This document shows, in pieces, positions 1 to 9,283 of a DNA stretch of 64,000 bases; the stretch's first letter is position 1; each line of letters opens with the position of its first letter. The notes beneath the pieces are model-generated. The model searched no databases. It saw only the letters and a program-made list of their open reading frames with translations, and had not been told where the DNA came from. A program made the position numbers and the translations under genes. The DNA is from Flavobacteriales bacterium (GTDB taxonomy: Bacteria; Bacteroidota; Bacteroidia; Flavobacteriales_G; Salibacteraceae): the NCBI GenBank assembly GCA_003499525.1, contig DNTB01000020.1, positions 76,842 to 140,841 on the forward strand. The letters are read 5' to 3'.

Positions 1-138
1 CACTTCATCCAAACCTATTTCTTTCAGGTTATTCAACGCACAGTTGCTCTGCTCTGATCCAGCTTTATATAAAAGCAAAAATGCCCTGTTTGACGATTTC
101 AGGTGTTCCTGCAGATCATTATACGATTTGATGTTCAT
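1..138 (-). CDS. Thioredoxin-like protein, N-terminal fragment cut by window edge
   Basis: Reading the minus strand from the ATG at 136-138 gives 46 residues that run off the window. The fragment begins MNIKSYNDLQ and contains FLLLYKAGSEQSNCALNNL, which fits the first beta strand and active-site helix of a thioredoxin fold. The usual CxxC is replaced by SNC, so only one of the two redox cysteines seems to be present at this site. It may be a monothiol or non-catalytic thioredoxin-like protein. It is divergent from the DUF2520 gene with about 180 bp between. Assignment is by fold-like pattern in a short piece only; the C-terminal half is not visible. Confidence 0.55.
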   Translation of the reverse strand, partial: MNIKSYNDLQEHLKSSNRAFLLLYKAGSEQSNCALNNLKEIGLDEV

Positions 139-317
139 TTTTCTAATTTCAACCATTCAGTCATAATTCATACCAAATGGATAAAAAAGTTCAATCTATA
201 TGGATTTACCTATGTTTTCTGACAAGCTTTCGTTAGATAGTATCATTTTGTCATACCTCAATGACAGATTTATAACCGCACATCCTTCAACCCATCAATT
301 ATGTATTTCTTTGACAA

Positions 318-1097
318 GTGAATTCATCACTAAGAGTCAGTTTTGTTGGAGCGGGTAATGTAGCCGGCCATATGGCCATGGCTATGCTTCGTAAAGGTTT
401 GACAATCAGTAATATAATTAGTCTGAAACGTCAAAATTCGGTCCATCTTGCAGACATGGTCGGCGCCCATTCAATTGATCACCTGGACGATATCACCAAG
501 AATACCGATATCATTATCGTTGCGGTAAAGGACGATTCAATTGCAGATATCGCAGCAAAACTAAAAACCGAATTAATCGTTGCGCATACTTCAGGAACGG
601 TTGAATTGCCGATCCTAAACTCTGTTGGGAAGAATACTGGTGTATTTTATCCGCTTCAGACTTTTTCCGGGGATACCCCCATATCTTTTAGGGAGGTCCC
701 CATTCTGATAGAAGGTAGTAACACACAAACTACAGATATTCTAACTGAACTTGCAGAAATGATTTCAGATAAGGTTTTACTCCATAGCTCTGAAGAGAGA
801 AAGAGAATTCACCTATCTGCGGTCTTCGCCTGTAATTTCACCAATCACCTATTGGCAATAGCTCAAGATCTATTGACCTGTAATGAATGCTCATTCGATC
901 TTCTTCATCCACTCATAAAGGAAACAATGCGCAAGGCTCTTGCGGAGAATCCACACGACTCGCAAACGGGCCCTGCACGAAGAGGTGATACTGATGTTAT
1001 TGATAATCACAGGTTTATGCTCAACAGGCATCCTATGTATCTCGAAATATATAATTTAATTACCCAATCCATTCAAGAAACAAAATATGACGGATAG
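318..1097 (+). CDS. Rossmann-like and DUF2520 domain protein
   Basis: A 259-residue protein with an N-terminal dinucleotide-binding Rossmann fold (VGAGNVA at residues 10-16) followed by an all-helical DUF2520 domain (HLSAVFACNFTNHL region). Members resemble pyrroline-5-carboxylate reductase and ketopantoate reductase in layout, but no substrate is established. The start is a GTG at 318, the only start that keeps the complete first beta strand. The gene overlaps the KdsC-like phosphatase by 11 bp, so the two are probably translationally coupled, as in many Bacteroidota, and DUF2520, phosphatase, UbiA and Maf form one run. NAD(P) dependence is inferred from the glycine-rich loop. Confidence 0.85.
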   Translation: MNSSLRVSFVGAGNVAGHMAMAMLRKGLTISNIISLKRQNSVHLADMVGAHSIDHLDDITKNTDIIIVAVKDDSIADIAAKLKTELIVAHTSGTVELPILNSVGKNTGVFYPLQTFSGDTPISFREVPILIEGSNTQTTDILTELAEMISDKVLLHSSEERKRIHLSAVFACNFTNHLLAIAQDLLTCNECSFDLLHPLIKETMRKALAENPHDSQTGPARRGDTDVIDNHRFMLNRHPMYLEIYNLITQSIQETKYDG

Positions 1098-1614
1098 TTA
1101 TCTGAACAGACTTCCTGAAATAAAAGCCATGGTCTTCGATATTGATGGTGTTTTTACCGACGGAACAGTTACAGTTACAAATGATGGCAAGCTTACAAGA
1201 ACTCTATATGCACGAGATGGATATGCCATCCAGTTAGCAACAAATAAGGGTTTTATTATAGGCGTCATTACCGGAGGACGATCAGAATCAGTAAAGGAAA
1301 GGTTACTCGACCTTGGAATTCAAGAGGTTTATTTAGGTGCCCGCGATAAATGGCAAATAATGCAGGAATTTCTCAATAAATATAATGTCAGCGCAAGTCA
1401 AACATTGTACATGGGAGATGACCTGCCGGATTTAGAAGTCATGAATAATGTATCCATTGCCACTTGCCCAAATGATGCTGCTTACGAAATACTTGAAATT
1501 GCACATTATATCTCTCACCGAAATGGCGGAAAAGGATGTGTACGCGATATAGTAGAAAAGGTACTCCGGGCCCAGAATCAATGGATGGTATCTGAATCAG
1601 ATTATAAATGGTAA
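1087..1614 (+). CDS. KdsC-type HAD phosphatase
   Basis: A 175-residue haloacid-dehalogenase hydrolase without a cap domain, the size and shape of 3-deoxy-D-manno-octulosonate 8-phosphate phosphatase (KdsC), a tetrameric enzyme of Kdo synthesis for lipopolysaccharide. Motif I is FDIDGVFTDG with Asp18 (nucleophile), Asp20 and Asp25; motif II is ITGGRSE with Thr; motif IV is MGDDLPDLE. The C-terminal GGKGCVRDI segment is typical of KdsC, where the tail closes the neighbouring active site. It overlaps the upstream DUF2520 gene by 11 bp and the downstream UbiA gene by 7 bp. No other Kdo genes are in the window, so the substrate is inferred from family only. Confidence 0.85.
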   Translation: MTDSYLNRLPEIKAMVFDIDGVFTDGTVTVTNDGKLTRTLYARDGYAIQLATNKGFIIGVITGGRSESVKERLLDLGIQEVYLGARDKWQIMQEFLNKYNVSASQTLYMGDDLPDLEVMNNVSIATCPNDAAYEILEIAHYISHRNGGKGCVRDIVEKVLRAQNQWMVSESDYKW

Positions 1615-2582
1615 GCCTCTGGCTCAAAGCGATTCGACCATTGAACATCCTGATGGTCATTGCTACGGTGGTGCTCATCAAGTTTGCCCTGATTGAACCG
1701 CTTTTATTCCGGTTGAATGCTTTAATGAAAACTGATTTTCGCAGTGAAATAGGCATAACTGATTTTATTCTCCTTCTTCTTTCCATAGTCTTTATCGCAA
1801 TGTCAGGTTATATTTTCAATGATCTAAACGATGTAGACACTGATAGGGTAAACAACCGTAATAACCCTTTTATCAGTGCTTTAAACCCCGATTTAGGTCT
1901 GAAGATATATTACATCTTAACTATTGCTGGTCTTATTTTGGCCCTGACCGTTGCCCTGAACTCAGGAAACTACAATCTGGGTATTCTGCAATTGACTGCT
2001 GTGATTTCCCTTTGGTTTTACAGCACTTATTTTAAGGGGGTTCCTCTTGCCGGAAATATCATAGTGGCCGGCCTGGTCGCTCTGGTTCCTTTGACTATTG
2101 GCATCTATGAAGTCTATCAGCTCCAAACCCATTACATGCAGGTTTTCGATGACTTTAAAAATTTCAATTTTATTGCATTCTGGGTTTTAGCCATAGCCTC
2201 GTTTGCCTTTCTCCTTACGCTTATTCGGGAAATCATTAAAGATATCGAAGACCTGGAAGGTGATCAATCCGTTGGCTTGCGAACTTTTCCGATTATAGCA
2301 GGTGCCGTTTCATCAAAAGTTTTGGCCTTATTCCTCTCCATAATTGCGATGATAGGTGTCTACATTGCCATAGATCGTTTCGTGCCCGATCTATTCAGCA
2401 GGGTCTATGGCGGATTCATAATCACTTTGATCTTTACCGCTGGTGTACTTATTGTTATTGCCAAAAACCAAAAGGACTATCACCGGATTTCCCAATTTAT
2501 TAAGATGATCACCTTTGTTGGTCTCATGTATCTTGTTCCATTAGCTTACATGCTCTACAATGAAAAGCTCGTTATTAACTGA
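1608..2582 (+). CDS. UbiA family prenyltransferase (GGGP-synthase-like)
   Basis: A 324-residue polytopic membrane protein with about eight to nine hydrophobic helices. The two Asp-rich motifs of the UbiA superfamily are present: NDLNDVDTD at residues 71-79 and DIEDLEGD at 212-219, which bind Mg-prenyl diphosphate. Bacteroidota proteins of this group are usually named geranylgeranylglycerol-phosphate geranylgeranyltransferase from homology to archaeal enzymes; the true acceptor in bacteria is not known to me. It lies between the KdsC-like phosphatase and maf with overlaps of 7 and 23 bp, so one transcript is likely. It is probably not the menaquinone enzyme MenA, although that cannot be excluded from sequence alone. 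Confidence 0.85.
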   Translation: MVSLWLKAIRPLNILMVIATVVLIKFALIEPLLFRLNALMKTDFRSEIGITDFILLLLSIVFIAMSGYIFNDLNDVDTDRVNNRNNPFISALNPDLGLKIYYILTIAGLILALTVALNSGNYNLGILQLTAVISLWFYSTYFKGVPLAGNIIVAGLVALVPLTIGIYEVYQLQTHYMQVFDDFKNFNFIAFWVLAIASFAFLLTLIREIIKDIEDLEGDQSVGLRTFPIIAGAVSSKVLALFLSIIAMIGVYIAIDRFVPDLFSRVYGGFIITLIFTAGVLIVIAKNQKDYHRISQFIKMITFVGLMYLVPLAYMLYNEKLVIN

Positions 2583-3150
2583 TCATCTCCGCCAATATAA
2601 ACTCGTCCTGGCATCGGGGTCTCCACGACGGAGGCATCTTCTTTCTGAAATGGGCTTATCCTTTAATGTCTTGACCACCGGAGTAGACGAGATCATCCAG
2701 TTTCCTCAGGATCCTGAACTCTCTGCACGTCAAATCGCATCTGATAAGATCAGAGTTCTGAATAATTACGACGAACACCAGCTTTACATTGCTGCTGATA
2801 CGGTTGTTGTAAAAAACGGAGCTATTCTGAACAAACCGAAGGACAAACATGAAGCACAGGTAATGCTCAACTCACTTTCAGATTCTGAACATCAGGTGAT
2901 TACGGGAGTTGCTCTTCGGTCAGAATCCAAAACTGAAGTTTTTTCAGAAACCACCATTGTTACATTCAACCCTTTGAACAATGCCGAAATTGATCATTAC
3001 ATCAGCTCTTACAAGCCTTTTGATAAAGCGGGTGCCTATGGTATTCAGGAATGGATTGGAATAAACTTTATCCGAAAAATAGAGGGTTCCTATTTCAATG
3101 TTGTAGGATTGCCCACTGCACGTTTGTATCAGGAGTTTATGCGCTTCTGA
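2560..3150 (+). CDS. maf: Maf-like nucleoside triphosphate pyrophosphatase
   Basis: A 196-residue Maf/Ham1-like protein that hydrolyses nucleoside triphosphates, such as dTTP, UTP or modified pyrimidine nucleotides, to the monophosphate. The signature LASGSPRRR lies at residues 17-25 and the catalytic base is in AADTVV (Asp80). The KDKHEA and KAGAYGIQE segments also match the family. The ATG at 2560 overlaps the UbiA gene by 23 bp. The 3' end overlaps the convergent mpl gene by 14 bp, so no terminator can sit between the two. Confidence 0.92.
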   Translation: MKSSLLTDHLRQYKLVLASGSPRRRHLLSEMGLSFNVLTTGVDEIIQFPQDPELSARQIASDKIRVLNNYDEHQLYIAADTVVVKNGAILNKPKDKHEAQVMLNSLSDSEHQVITGVALRSESKTEVFSETTIVTFNPLNNAEIDHYISSYKPFDKAGAYGIQEWIGINFIRKIEGSYFNVVGLPTARLYQEFMRF

Positions 3151-4498
3151 CGATATCTTCTGCTAACTTCTCCAGGTTAATTCCCCCATAGTTTCCAGAG
3201 CTCATAAACAAGAGGTTGGTATTCTCCCAATTCATATTCAATAAGAACCTTTCCAGTTGATCTGATTTGGTTACAGTTAGAATATCCATTCTGTCAAAAG
3301 CCATCATAATATCATTTGTGGAAACAGTCGGGAGGTTCTTATGTTTTAAAGTATCGGGAAGGTAAAATACCAATCCTACATCTGCTTCATCTAAAGCGCC
3401 CTTGTATTGTGAGAGAAAATTCTTGTTCAGGCTACTAAAAGTATGCAGTTCAAAAACAGCTACCAATTTGCGATCAGGCCATTGTTCTTTAACAGCCCTT
3501 GTTGTGGCCTTTAATTTAGAAGGTGCATGGGCAAAATCCTTGAAAACAAGAGTCCCGGGCGATTCTGCAAGCTGCTCTAATCTTTTGGAGGCACCTGTAA
3601 ATGAGGTGATGGCTTCATAAAAAATATCATCAGATATGCCTAGTAATCGAAGCACTTGATGTGCTCCTTCTATATTCTGTAAGTTATGAGCTCCAAAAAT
3701 GCCGAGCCTGATCCATTCGTCCTTATGATTGCGAACCCACGTTGTGCTCCCATCGATTCTGTATTCCGGCGCCTGATAAGGTATCCATCTGATTTGATCA
3801 AACTCCTTTACCAGGTCCTGCAAATGCTCATCCCCGGAGTAATAGGCCATTTGAGCACCTTGCGGAACGGATTTCAAAAATTGCCGAAATGCATCTAAAT
3901 AGTCTTCAAACGTTGGGAAAACATTGATATGATCCCATGAAATTCCTGAAATGAGCGCAATTTGTGGCTTGTACCATAAAAATTTAGATCTGAGATCGAT
4001 GGGTGAGGACAGGTACTCGTCACCCTCGAGTATCGCCAGGGGAGCTTCCGTCATTTGAACCATTCGGTTGAAACCGTTGAGTTGAGCACCCACCATAAAA
4101 TCAAACTCATGTTGAGCATAATGAAGTACATGTAGTATCATGGCAGTAATGGTAGTTTTCCCATGGCTACCTGCAATAACCACCCTGGTCTTACCTTCAG
4201 ATTCTTTGTATATAAACTCAGGATAAGAATAGATCTTCAAGCCCAGCTCCTGTGCCTTAAGCAGTTCCGGATTGTCTTTTCGGGCATGCATTCCCAGAAT
4301 TACGGCATCAAGACCCTTATTAATCCGACCCGGATACCAACCGTTCGAAGGCGGCAAAATGCCAGCTTCTTTAAGTCTCGATTTTGAAGGCTCAAAGATA
4401 TCATCATCCGAACCCGACACTTCATGACCCTTATCATGCAAGGCTAATGCAAGATTGTGCATTGCACTACCTCCTATGGCAATAAAATGGACTCTCAT
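3137..4498 (-). CDS. mpl: UDP-N-acetylmuramate:L-Ala-D-Glu-mDAP ligase (Mpl-type Mur ligase)
   Basis: A 453-residue cytoplasmic Mur ligase. It begins with the Rossmann-type UDP-binding domain (IAIGGSAMHNLA at 7-18), has the ATP P-loop GSHGKTT at 110-116 and the usual central and C-terminal domains. The N-terminus and length fit Mpl, which rejoins recycled murein tripeptide to UDP-MurNAc. Bacteroidota versions are often annotated simply as peptidoglycan synthetase. A full-length MurC would normally be paired with murG and murB, which are absent here. The gene stands alone on the minus strand and converges on maf with a 14 bp overlap. Confidence 0.9.
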   Translation of the reverse strand: MRVHFIAIGGSAMHNLALALHDKGHEVSGSDDDIFEPSKSRLKEAGILPPSNGWYPGRINKGLDAVILGMHARKDNPELLKAQELGLKIYSYPEFIYKESEGKTRVVIAGSHGKTTITAMILHVLHYAQHEFDFMVGAQLNGFNRMVQMTEAPLAILEGDEYLSSPIDLRSKFLWYKPQIALISGISWDHINVFPTFEDYLDAFRQFLKSVPQGAQMAYYSGDEHLQDLVKEFDQIRWIPYQAPEYRIDGSTTWVRNHKDEWIRLGIFGAHNLQNIEGAHQVLRLLGISDDIFYEAITSFTGASKRLEQLAESPGTLVFKDFAHAPSKLKATTRAVKEQWPDRKLVAVFELHTFSSLNKNFLSQYKGALDEADVGLVFYLPDTLKHKNLPTVSTNDIMMAFDRMDILTVTKSDQLERFLLNMNWENTNLLFMSSGNYGGINLEKLAEDIVRSA

Positions 4499-4672
4499 TT
4501 ATGCAACAATTCCAGTCGGTAAACCTATTGCAGCATTTCGTCGAAAGAATATGGGGCTTCTGGAGTTATAAACACTTGGGTATTAACATAGCAATGCCAT
4601 TCATCCTAAATGTAATCCGCCATGCTCTCTCTAATAATTATTATTGTCGATCAGTTTTTTAAAACGATAGCA

Positions 4673-7561
4673 ATGCATAAACTTACTTCAACATTTCAAA
4701 GAATTATTCTTGTCTTAGTTGCCATTTTCTTGGCCCACATCGGGTCTTTCGCTCAGGAAAAGATAGAGCAACATACCTTAGAAAACGGACTTACTGTATT
4801 CTTAAAAGAAAATCATACATCACCCGAGGTTTTTGGTCTTGTCGTATGTAAGGTTGGAGGTAAAAATGACCCTGCTGACGCTACAGGAATGGCTCATTAT
4901 CAGGAACATATGCTTTTTAAAGGCACTGATCAACTAGGAACTAAGGACTGGGAGAAGGAAGAGCCTTTAATCGATGAGATTGTAGAGCTTTACAAAGAAC
5001 TTGGTGCAACCAAAGAAGAAAAGGAGCGGCTAGAAATTCAGCAGAAAATCAATAAAAAATCTGTTGAAGCTGCACAATACGCCATACCTAATGAATTCGA
5101 CAATGTCACGAAGGGAATGGGGGGAACCGGAATGAATGCCAACACGAATATGGACAGAACCGTATACTTCAATACTTTTCCGTCCAATCAAATAGATAAA
5201 TGGCTCGAGCTACAGAGTCACAGGTTTACCAAGCCCGTATTCAGATTGTTTCAGTCGGAGCTGGAAGTTGTTTACGAAGAAAAAAACCGGGGCAATGACA
5301 ATTTCATTTGGCCATTGATTGAAGAATTCAACGATAATTTTTACAAAGTCCATCCCTACGGGCAACAAAGCGTAATTGGAACAACGGAACATCTCAAAAA
5401 TCCGCCATTGCACAAAATGATCGATTATTACAACACCTACTATGTTGCCAACAATATGGCGCTGATTCTTGTAGGCGATTTCAATTCTGATGAAGTATTG
5501 CCAAAAATTGAGGAAAAATTTGGCCAATGGCGTTTAGGAAAAGTACCTGAATTTCCAGAATACAATGAAGACGAATTCAACGGAAGAGAGTTTGTTGAAC
5601 GGAAACTAAGCCCGGTTAAACTCGGGTTACTCGGCTTCCGTGGTCCTGCGACCAATCATCCCGATGAACCGGCCCTTCGGGTAGCGAACGAAATGCTGAG
5701 TAACTATGATCAGACCGGGTTCATTGACGAACTCGTATTGGACAATGATATTCTTGCAGCTGAGGTTTTCAATTGGACACAAAATGACTACGGCGAAATA
5801 ATAGTGCTGTTTGTTCCCAAAATTATCGGCCAAAAGACAGCATCTGCCGAAGAACTGGTTCTTCAAAAACTGGATTCATTAAAAAGCGGGAAGTTCAAAG
5901 ATGAAAGTCTTGATGCCCGCAAAAAGAGTATTTACAGAGAGCTTAAACTGAATGAGGAAGAAAATGGGTCGCTCGGAAATATCATTGCCGAAGCCTTTCA
6001 ATCTGGAATGACCTTAGAGGAAATGCAGAACTACCCATCACTGATCGAAGCAGTTACAAAAGAGGATGTAGTGCGCGTGGCCAATAAATATTTTGGAGAC
6101 AATTATCTCGCCTTCCATTCCAAAATGGGTTTCAAAAAGCCCGAAAAAATCAGCCAGCCCGAGTTCGACCCTGTCGCAACTAAGACCAATGAAAAATCAG
6201 AGTATCGCAAGTTTCTGGAAAAAATACCCTCTTCAGAAATGGTTCCAGGATATTTGGATCTCAAAAAGGAACTCAAACCCATAAAGATTTCACAAGGGAG
6301 AAATCTCTACCATACTAAAAATGAGATCAACGACATTTATTCGATGAAGATCCGGTTCAAAGCCGGAGAGGACCAATTCCCCAACCTATACTACACCGCG
6401 AATTTGATGGACTATGCCGGCACAGAAGAATATCCTGTGAAGGAATTCAAAGAAAAAATGAGTGCATTAGGAGCAAGCTATTTCATATACTTCGATGATA
6501 ATTATACCACTGTTGAAATAGAAGGTGTTGAGAATCAGGTAGTAGATGCAACCAGGTTGCTCTTCGAACTTATCACGAATCCTTCTGCCGACGATGAAAA
6601 AATCAAAAACATTTACGATGGAGAAAAAGCAGAACGCAAAATTGAAGAATCGGAAGTCGACATCGTTGCAAATGCCCTAAAAGATTATATGCTCTATGGC
6701 AAAGAATCGGATTATTTAGATCGTCCCTCATTAAATGAGGTCAAGGAACTGAAAGTAGCTAACTTACTATCAGACTTTAAAAAGGCAACCGAGTATGAGG
6801 TAGATGTTTTTTACGCTGGAGCAATCAGTCCAAGCGAGATTCATAAACTTTTGGCCGAAGCTTTTAGCACTTTCGGTCCGACCAAGAACGGAGACGTCCC
6901 TCAGGACAAAAAACGTACGCAATACACCCAAAATGAGGTTTTTATGGTTCCTATGAAAAAAGCGAATCAGAGTAAGATCTATTTCTTTATAAATGGACAA
7001 CCTTATGAAGTCGAAGAAGACGCCTATCGTATGGCTTTCAACACCTATTTTGGTGGCGGGTTTTCCGGACTGGTAACACAGGAAATCAGGGAATACCGGT
7101 CATTGGCTTATGCATCCGGGGCTAAATACAGCGCTCCGAAAAGGGCAAAAAACCCGTCTTACTTTATGGGCTATGTCGGCACACAAAGTGATAAGACTCT
7201 CGAGGCTCTTGAGGTGTTTAATCAACTCGTCCGTGACATGCCTGAAAAGCGCGACCGTATTGACCTGATAAAAGATTACCTCATGCTTTCTGCATTAACA
7301 GGACGCCCGACATTCAGGGAAAAGAGCGAGGCTTTGCTGGATATGACCTATCGCGGATTTGAGGAGGATGCGGTAAAATACAACCAGCCCAAATTCGAAC
7401 GTTTAACTTTTGACGATATCCTTAAGTTCTACCAGAAAAACTTAAAAAATCAACCCATGGCGATCGCTATAGTCGGAAATACGAAGGTTTTTGACACCGG
7501 AGAACTTGAAAAATATGGAAAAGTCTCCAAGCTGAAGACAAAAGATATCTTCTCAAAATAG
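4673..7561 (+). CDS. M16 family zinc metallopeptidase, two-domain, secreted
   Basis: A 962-residue pitrilysin-family protease. I place the start at the ATG at 4673, because from there the protein opens with a clean signal peptide (MHKLTSTFQR, hydrophobic core, SFA-Q at about residue 28); an in-frame ATG at 4622 adds 17 unlikely residues. The inverted zinc motif HYQEH lies at 75-79, with EVVYEEKNRG as the distal Glu region. A second M16 half without the zinc motif follows from about residue 530. The N-terminal half contains a Lys/Glu-rich insertion after the active site. Predicted location is the periplasm or outer membrane. The substrate is unknown. It is monocistronic by spacing. Confidence 0.9.
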   Translation: MHKLTSTFQRIILVLVAIFLAHIGSFAQEKIEQHTLENGLTVFLKENHTSPEVFGLVVCKVGGKNDPADATGMAHYQEHMLFKGTDQLGTKDWEKEEPLIDEIVELYKELGATKEEKERLEIQQKINKKSVEAAQYAIPNEFDNVTKGMGGTGMNANTNMDRTVYFNTFPSNQIDKWLELQSHRFTKPVFRLFQSELEVVYEEKNRGNDNFIWPLIEEFNDNFYKVHPYGQQSVIGTTEHLKNPPLHKMIDYYNTYYVANNMALILVGDFNSDEVLPKIEEKFGQWRLGKVPEFPEYNEDEFNGREFVERKLSPVKLGLLGFRGPATNHPDEPALRVANEMLSNYDQTGFIDELVLDNDILAAEVFNWTQNDYGEIIVLFVPKIIGQKTASAEELVLQKLDSLKSGKFKDESLDARKKSIYRELKLNEEENGSLGNIIAEAFQSGMTLEEMQNYPSLIEAVTKEDVVRVANKYFGDNYLAFHSKMGFKKPEKISQPEFDPVATKTNEKSEYRKFLEKIPSSEMVPGYLDLKKELKPIKISQGRNLYHTKNEINDIYSMKIRFKAGEDQFPNLYYTANLMDYAGTEEYPVKEFKEKMSALGASYFIYFDDNYTTVEIEGVENQVVDATRLLFELITNPSADDEKIKNIYDGEKAERKIEESEVDIVANALKDYMLYGKESDYLDRPSLNEVKELKVANLLSDFKKATEYEVDVFYAGAISPSEIHKLLAEAFSTFGPTKNGDVPQDKKRTQYTQNEVFMVPMKKANQSKIYFFINGQPYEVEEDAYRMAFNTYFGGGFSGLVTQEIREYRSLAYASGAKYSAPKRAKNPSYFMGYVGTQSDKTLEALEVFNQLVRDMPEKRDRIDLIKDYLMLSALTGRPTFREKSEALLDMTYRGFEEDAVKYNQPKFERLTFDDILKFYQKNLKNQPMAIAIVGNTKVFDTGELEKYGKVSKLKTKDIFSK

Positions 7562-7610
7562 GTTTTTAGTCTTACCGAAAATGAGAATTTAGACAACCCC
7601 CTTTTCTCCC

Positions 7611-7618
7611 TATTTTTG
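7611..7618 (+). promoter_or_regulatory. Bacteroidota -7 promoter box TATTTTTG
   Basis: The box fits TAnnTTTG and ends 6 bp before the thioesterase ATG at 7625, so the 5' leader would be almost absent. No clear -33 TTG is seen at the usual distance. Confidence 0.5.
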
Positions 7619-7624
7619 CGAACT

Positions 7625-8023
7625 ATGGAGTTTATCACACAGAAGATCACCATGGGCAAAGATCTCGGTGTTCATGGGAACTTATTTGGGGGGAACATGC
7701 TGAGCTGGATTGATGAGGCAGCTGGTACTATGGCAGTTACCATATGCCGGACACCGAACATGGTAACCCTTAAACTGGAAGAAGTCATCTTTCGAAAAGC
7801 TGTTAAAGTTGGCCATCTCATTAAGATTTATGGGAAGGTAGTCCGAATGGGAACTTCCTCAATTACCTTATGCATGGAAGCCCGCAAATACAATCCTATC
7901 TCTGATGAAGAAAACATCGTTTGTGATACCTTTCTCACCTTTGTTCGAATTGATGAGTCCGGCGAGCCCGTTCCCATTCCATCCTCAGTGCGCGAGAAAT
8001 ATAAACACCTCAGCGAAAAATGA
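7625..8023 (+). CDS. Acyl-CoA thioesterase, hotdog fold
   Basis: A 132-residue single hotdog-domain protein of the YciA/cytosolic acyl-CoA hydrolase type. The HGNLFGGNMLSWIDEAAG segment (residues 17-34) carries the usual Asn19 and Asp30 that position water and the thioester. ATG at 7625 is preferred over an in-frame TTG at 7616, because that TTG lies inside a good -7 promoter box (7611-7618). The stop overlaps the start of the next gene (permease) by 4 bp. It heads a five-gene run with the permease, symporter, acyltransferase and GT39 protein; no functional link among them is evident. Confidence 0.88.
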   Translation: MEFITQKITMGKDLGVHGNLFGGNMLSWIDEAAGTMAVTICRTPNMVTLKLEEVIFRKAVKVGHLIKIYGKVVRMGTSSITLCMEARKYNPISDEENIVCDTFLTFVRIDESGEPVPIPSSVREKYKHLSEK

Positions 8024-9261
8024 TTCTGAATACACTCCAAGATCTGGTTATGTCATTCATCGAGCTCTTTGCTCAAATGGCCCCTTATCTGCTATTGGGC
8101 TTTTTTCTGGCGGGTGTACTTCATGTGATTATTCCACGAGATAGAATGATTAAATATCTGGGCAAATCGAATTTCAGATCAGTGTTTTTGGGAACACTTG
8201 TTGGAATTCCGCTCCCGCTGTGCTCTTGTGGGGTTATCCCAACGGGTATTTCATTGTACAAAGATGGAGCCAGCAAAGGGGCTACTAATTCGTTTCTTAT
8301 CAGTACACCACAGACTGGTGTGGACTCAGTTCTTGTTACTTATTCCATGTTAGGATTACCTTTTGCGCTGATCAGGCCCATAGCTGCATTTATCTCAGGT
8401 ATTGCTGGTGGGGTGATAACCAACAAAACAACAGAACCCACCCAAATGACTGAAGTAGAAGAAGAGATTTCAAGCTCTGATCAATCAGTTTGGAAAAGAC
8501 TATTTCAATATGCCTTCGTTGATTTTATGCAGGACATCTATAAGTGGCTACTTATAGGTATTGTCATTGCAGCAGGTATTTCTGTATTGGTGCCGGATGA
8601 TTTTTTTGTAGAGTACCTGAATCAACCATTGCTAAGTATGGTGGTTATTCTTCTGGTTTCCATTCCCATGTACGTCTGTGCCACGGGTTCCATACCCATA
8701 GCTGCGGTACTAATGCTCAAAGGCTTATCACCAGGAGCGGCATTTGTATTCCTGATGGCCGGTCCTGCGACAAACGCGGCTACAATAAGTGTTATTCGCA
8801 AATCGATGGGCAATAAATCGCTTTGGGCGTTCTTGATTTCCATCGTAGGGATGGCATTACTTTTTGGTTACATCATCAATACCTTCTTACCCATCAATTG
8901 GTTCGACCTGAGTTCGATCGCTCCTGTTCATCATCATGAAGAGATCTCAATCCTGGAGTGGACATCAGCGACTATTCTGGCAGTTTTAATTCTCAACCTT
9001 TTCAGATTGCGATGGTTCTCTAAAAAAAATGCAAGTTTTGCAGTCATGAGCGATGGAGAAAAACAATTCAGGGTAAATGGAATGACGTGCAATCATTGTA
9101 AGTCTACTGTTGAGAAAAATTTGGCGAAGATAGAGGGCTTATCAAAAGTTCATGCTGATTTTGTAAGCAATACAGTCACTGTTAGCGGCGATGATATCGA
9201 TGCCGAATCAATTGAGAGGCTCATCAACGAACTGGGTTACGACTTTAAAGGCGAGGCATGA
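8020..9261 (+). CDS. SO_0444-type Cu/Zn efflux permease with C-terminal HMA domain
   Basis: A 413-residue membrane protein with two permease (DUF318) halves, each about four to five helices, and a soluble C-terminal heavy-metal-associated domain. The first half holds PLCSCGVIPTG with Cys68 and Cys70, a likely metal site; the second half holds VCATGSIPIAA and FLMAGPATNAATI. The HMA domain has the metal motif MTCNHC (Cys357 and Cys360). A histidine cluster (HHHE) lies in the loop between helices. By family it exports copper or zinc. It overlaps the thioesterase stop by 4 bp and is followed after 22 bp by the symporter gene. Metal identity is inferred, not shown. Confidence 0.88.
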   Translation: MILNTLQDLVMSFIELFAQMAPYLLLGFFLAGVLHVIIPRDRMIKYLGKSNFRSVFLGTLVGIPLPLCSCGVIPTGISLYKDGASKGATNSFLISTPQTGVDSVLVTYSMLGLPFALIRPIAAFISGIAGGVITNKTTEPTQMTEVEEEISSSDQSVWKRLFQYAFVDFMQDIYKWLLIGIVIAAGISVLVPDDFFVEYLNQPLLSMVVILLVSIPMYVCATGSIPIAAVLMLKGLSPGAAFVFLMAGPATNAATISVIRKSMGNKSLWAFLISIVGMALLFGYIINTFLPINWFDLSSIAPVHHHEEISILEWTSATILAVLILNLFRLRWFSKKNASFAVMSDGEKQFRVNGMTCNHCKSTVEKNLAKIEGLSKVHADFVSNTVTVSGDDIDAESIERLINELGYDFKGEA

Positions 9262-9283
9262 TAACCGGCATTGACCTCTGCTG

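Noticed and set aside
4622..4672. Upstream ATG for the M16 protease
   Set aside because: The added 17 residues precede an intact signal peptide, so the ATG at 4673 is more likely.
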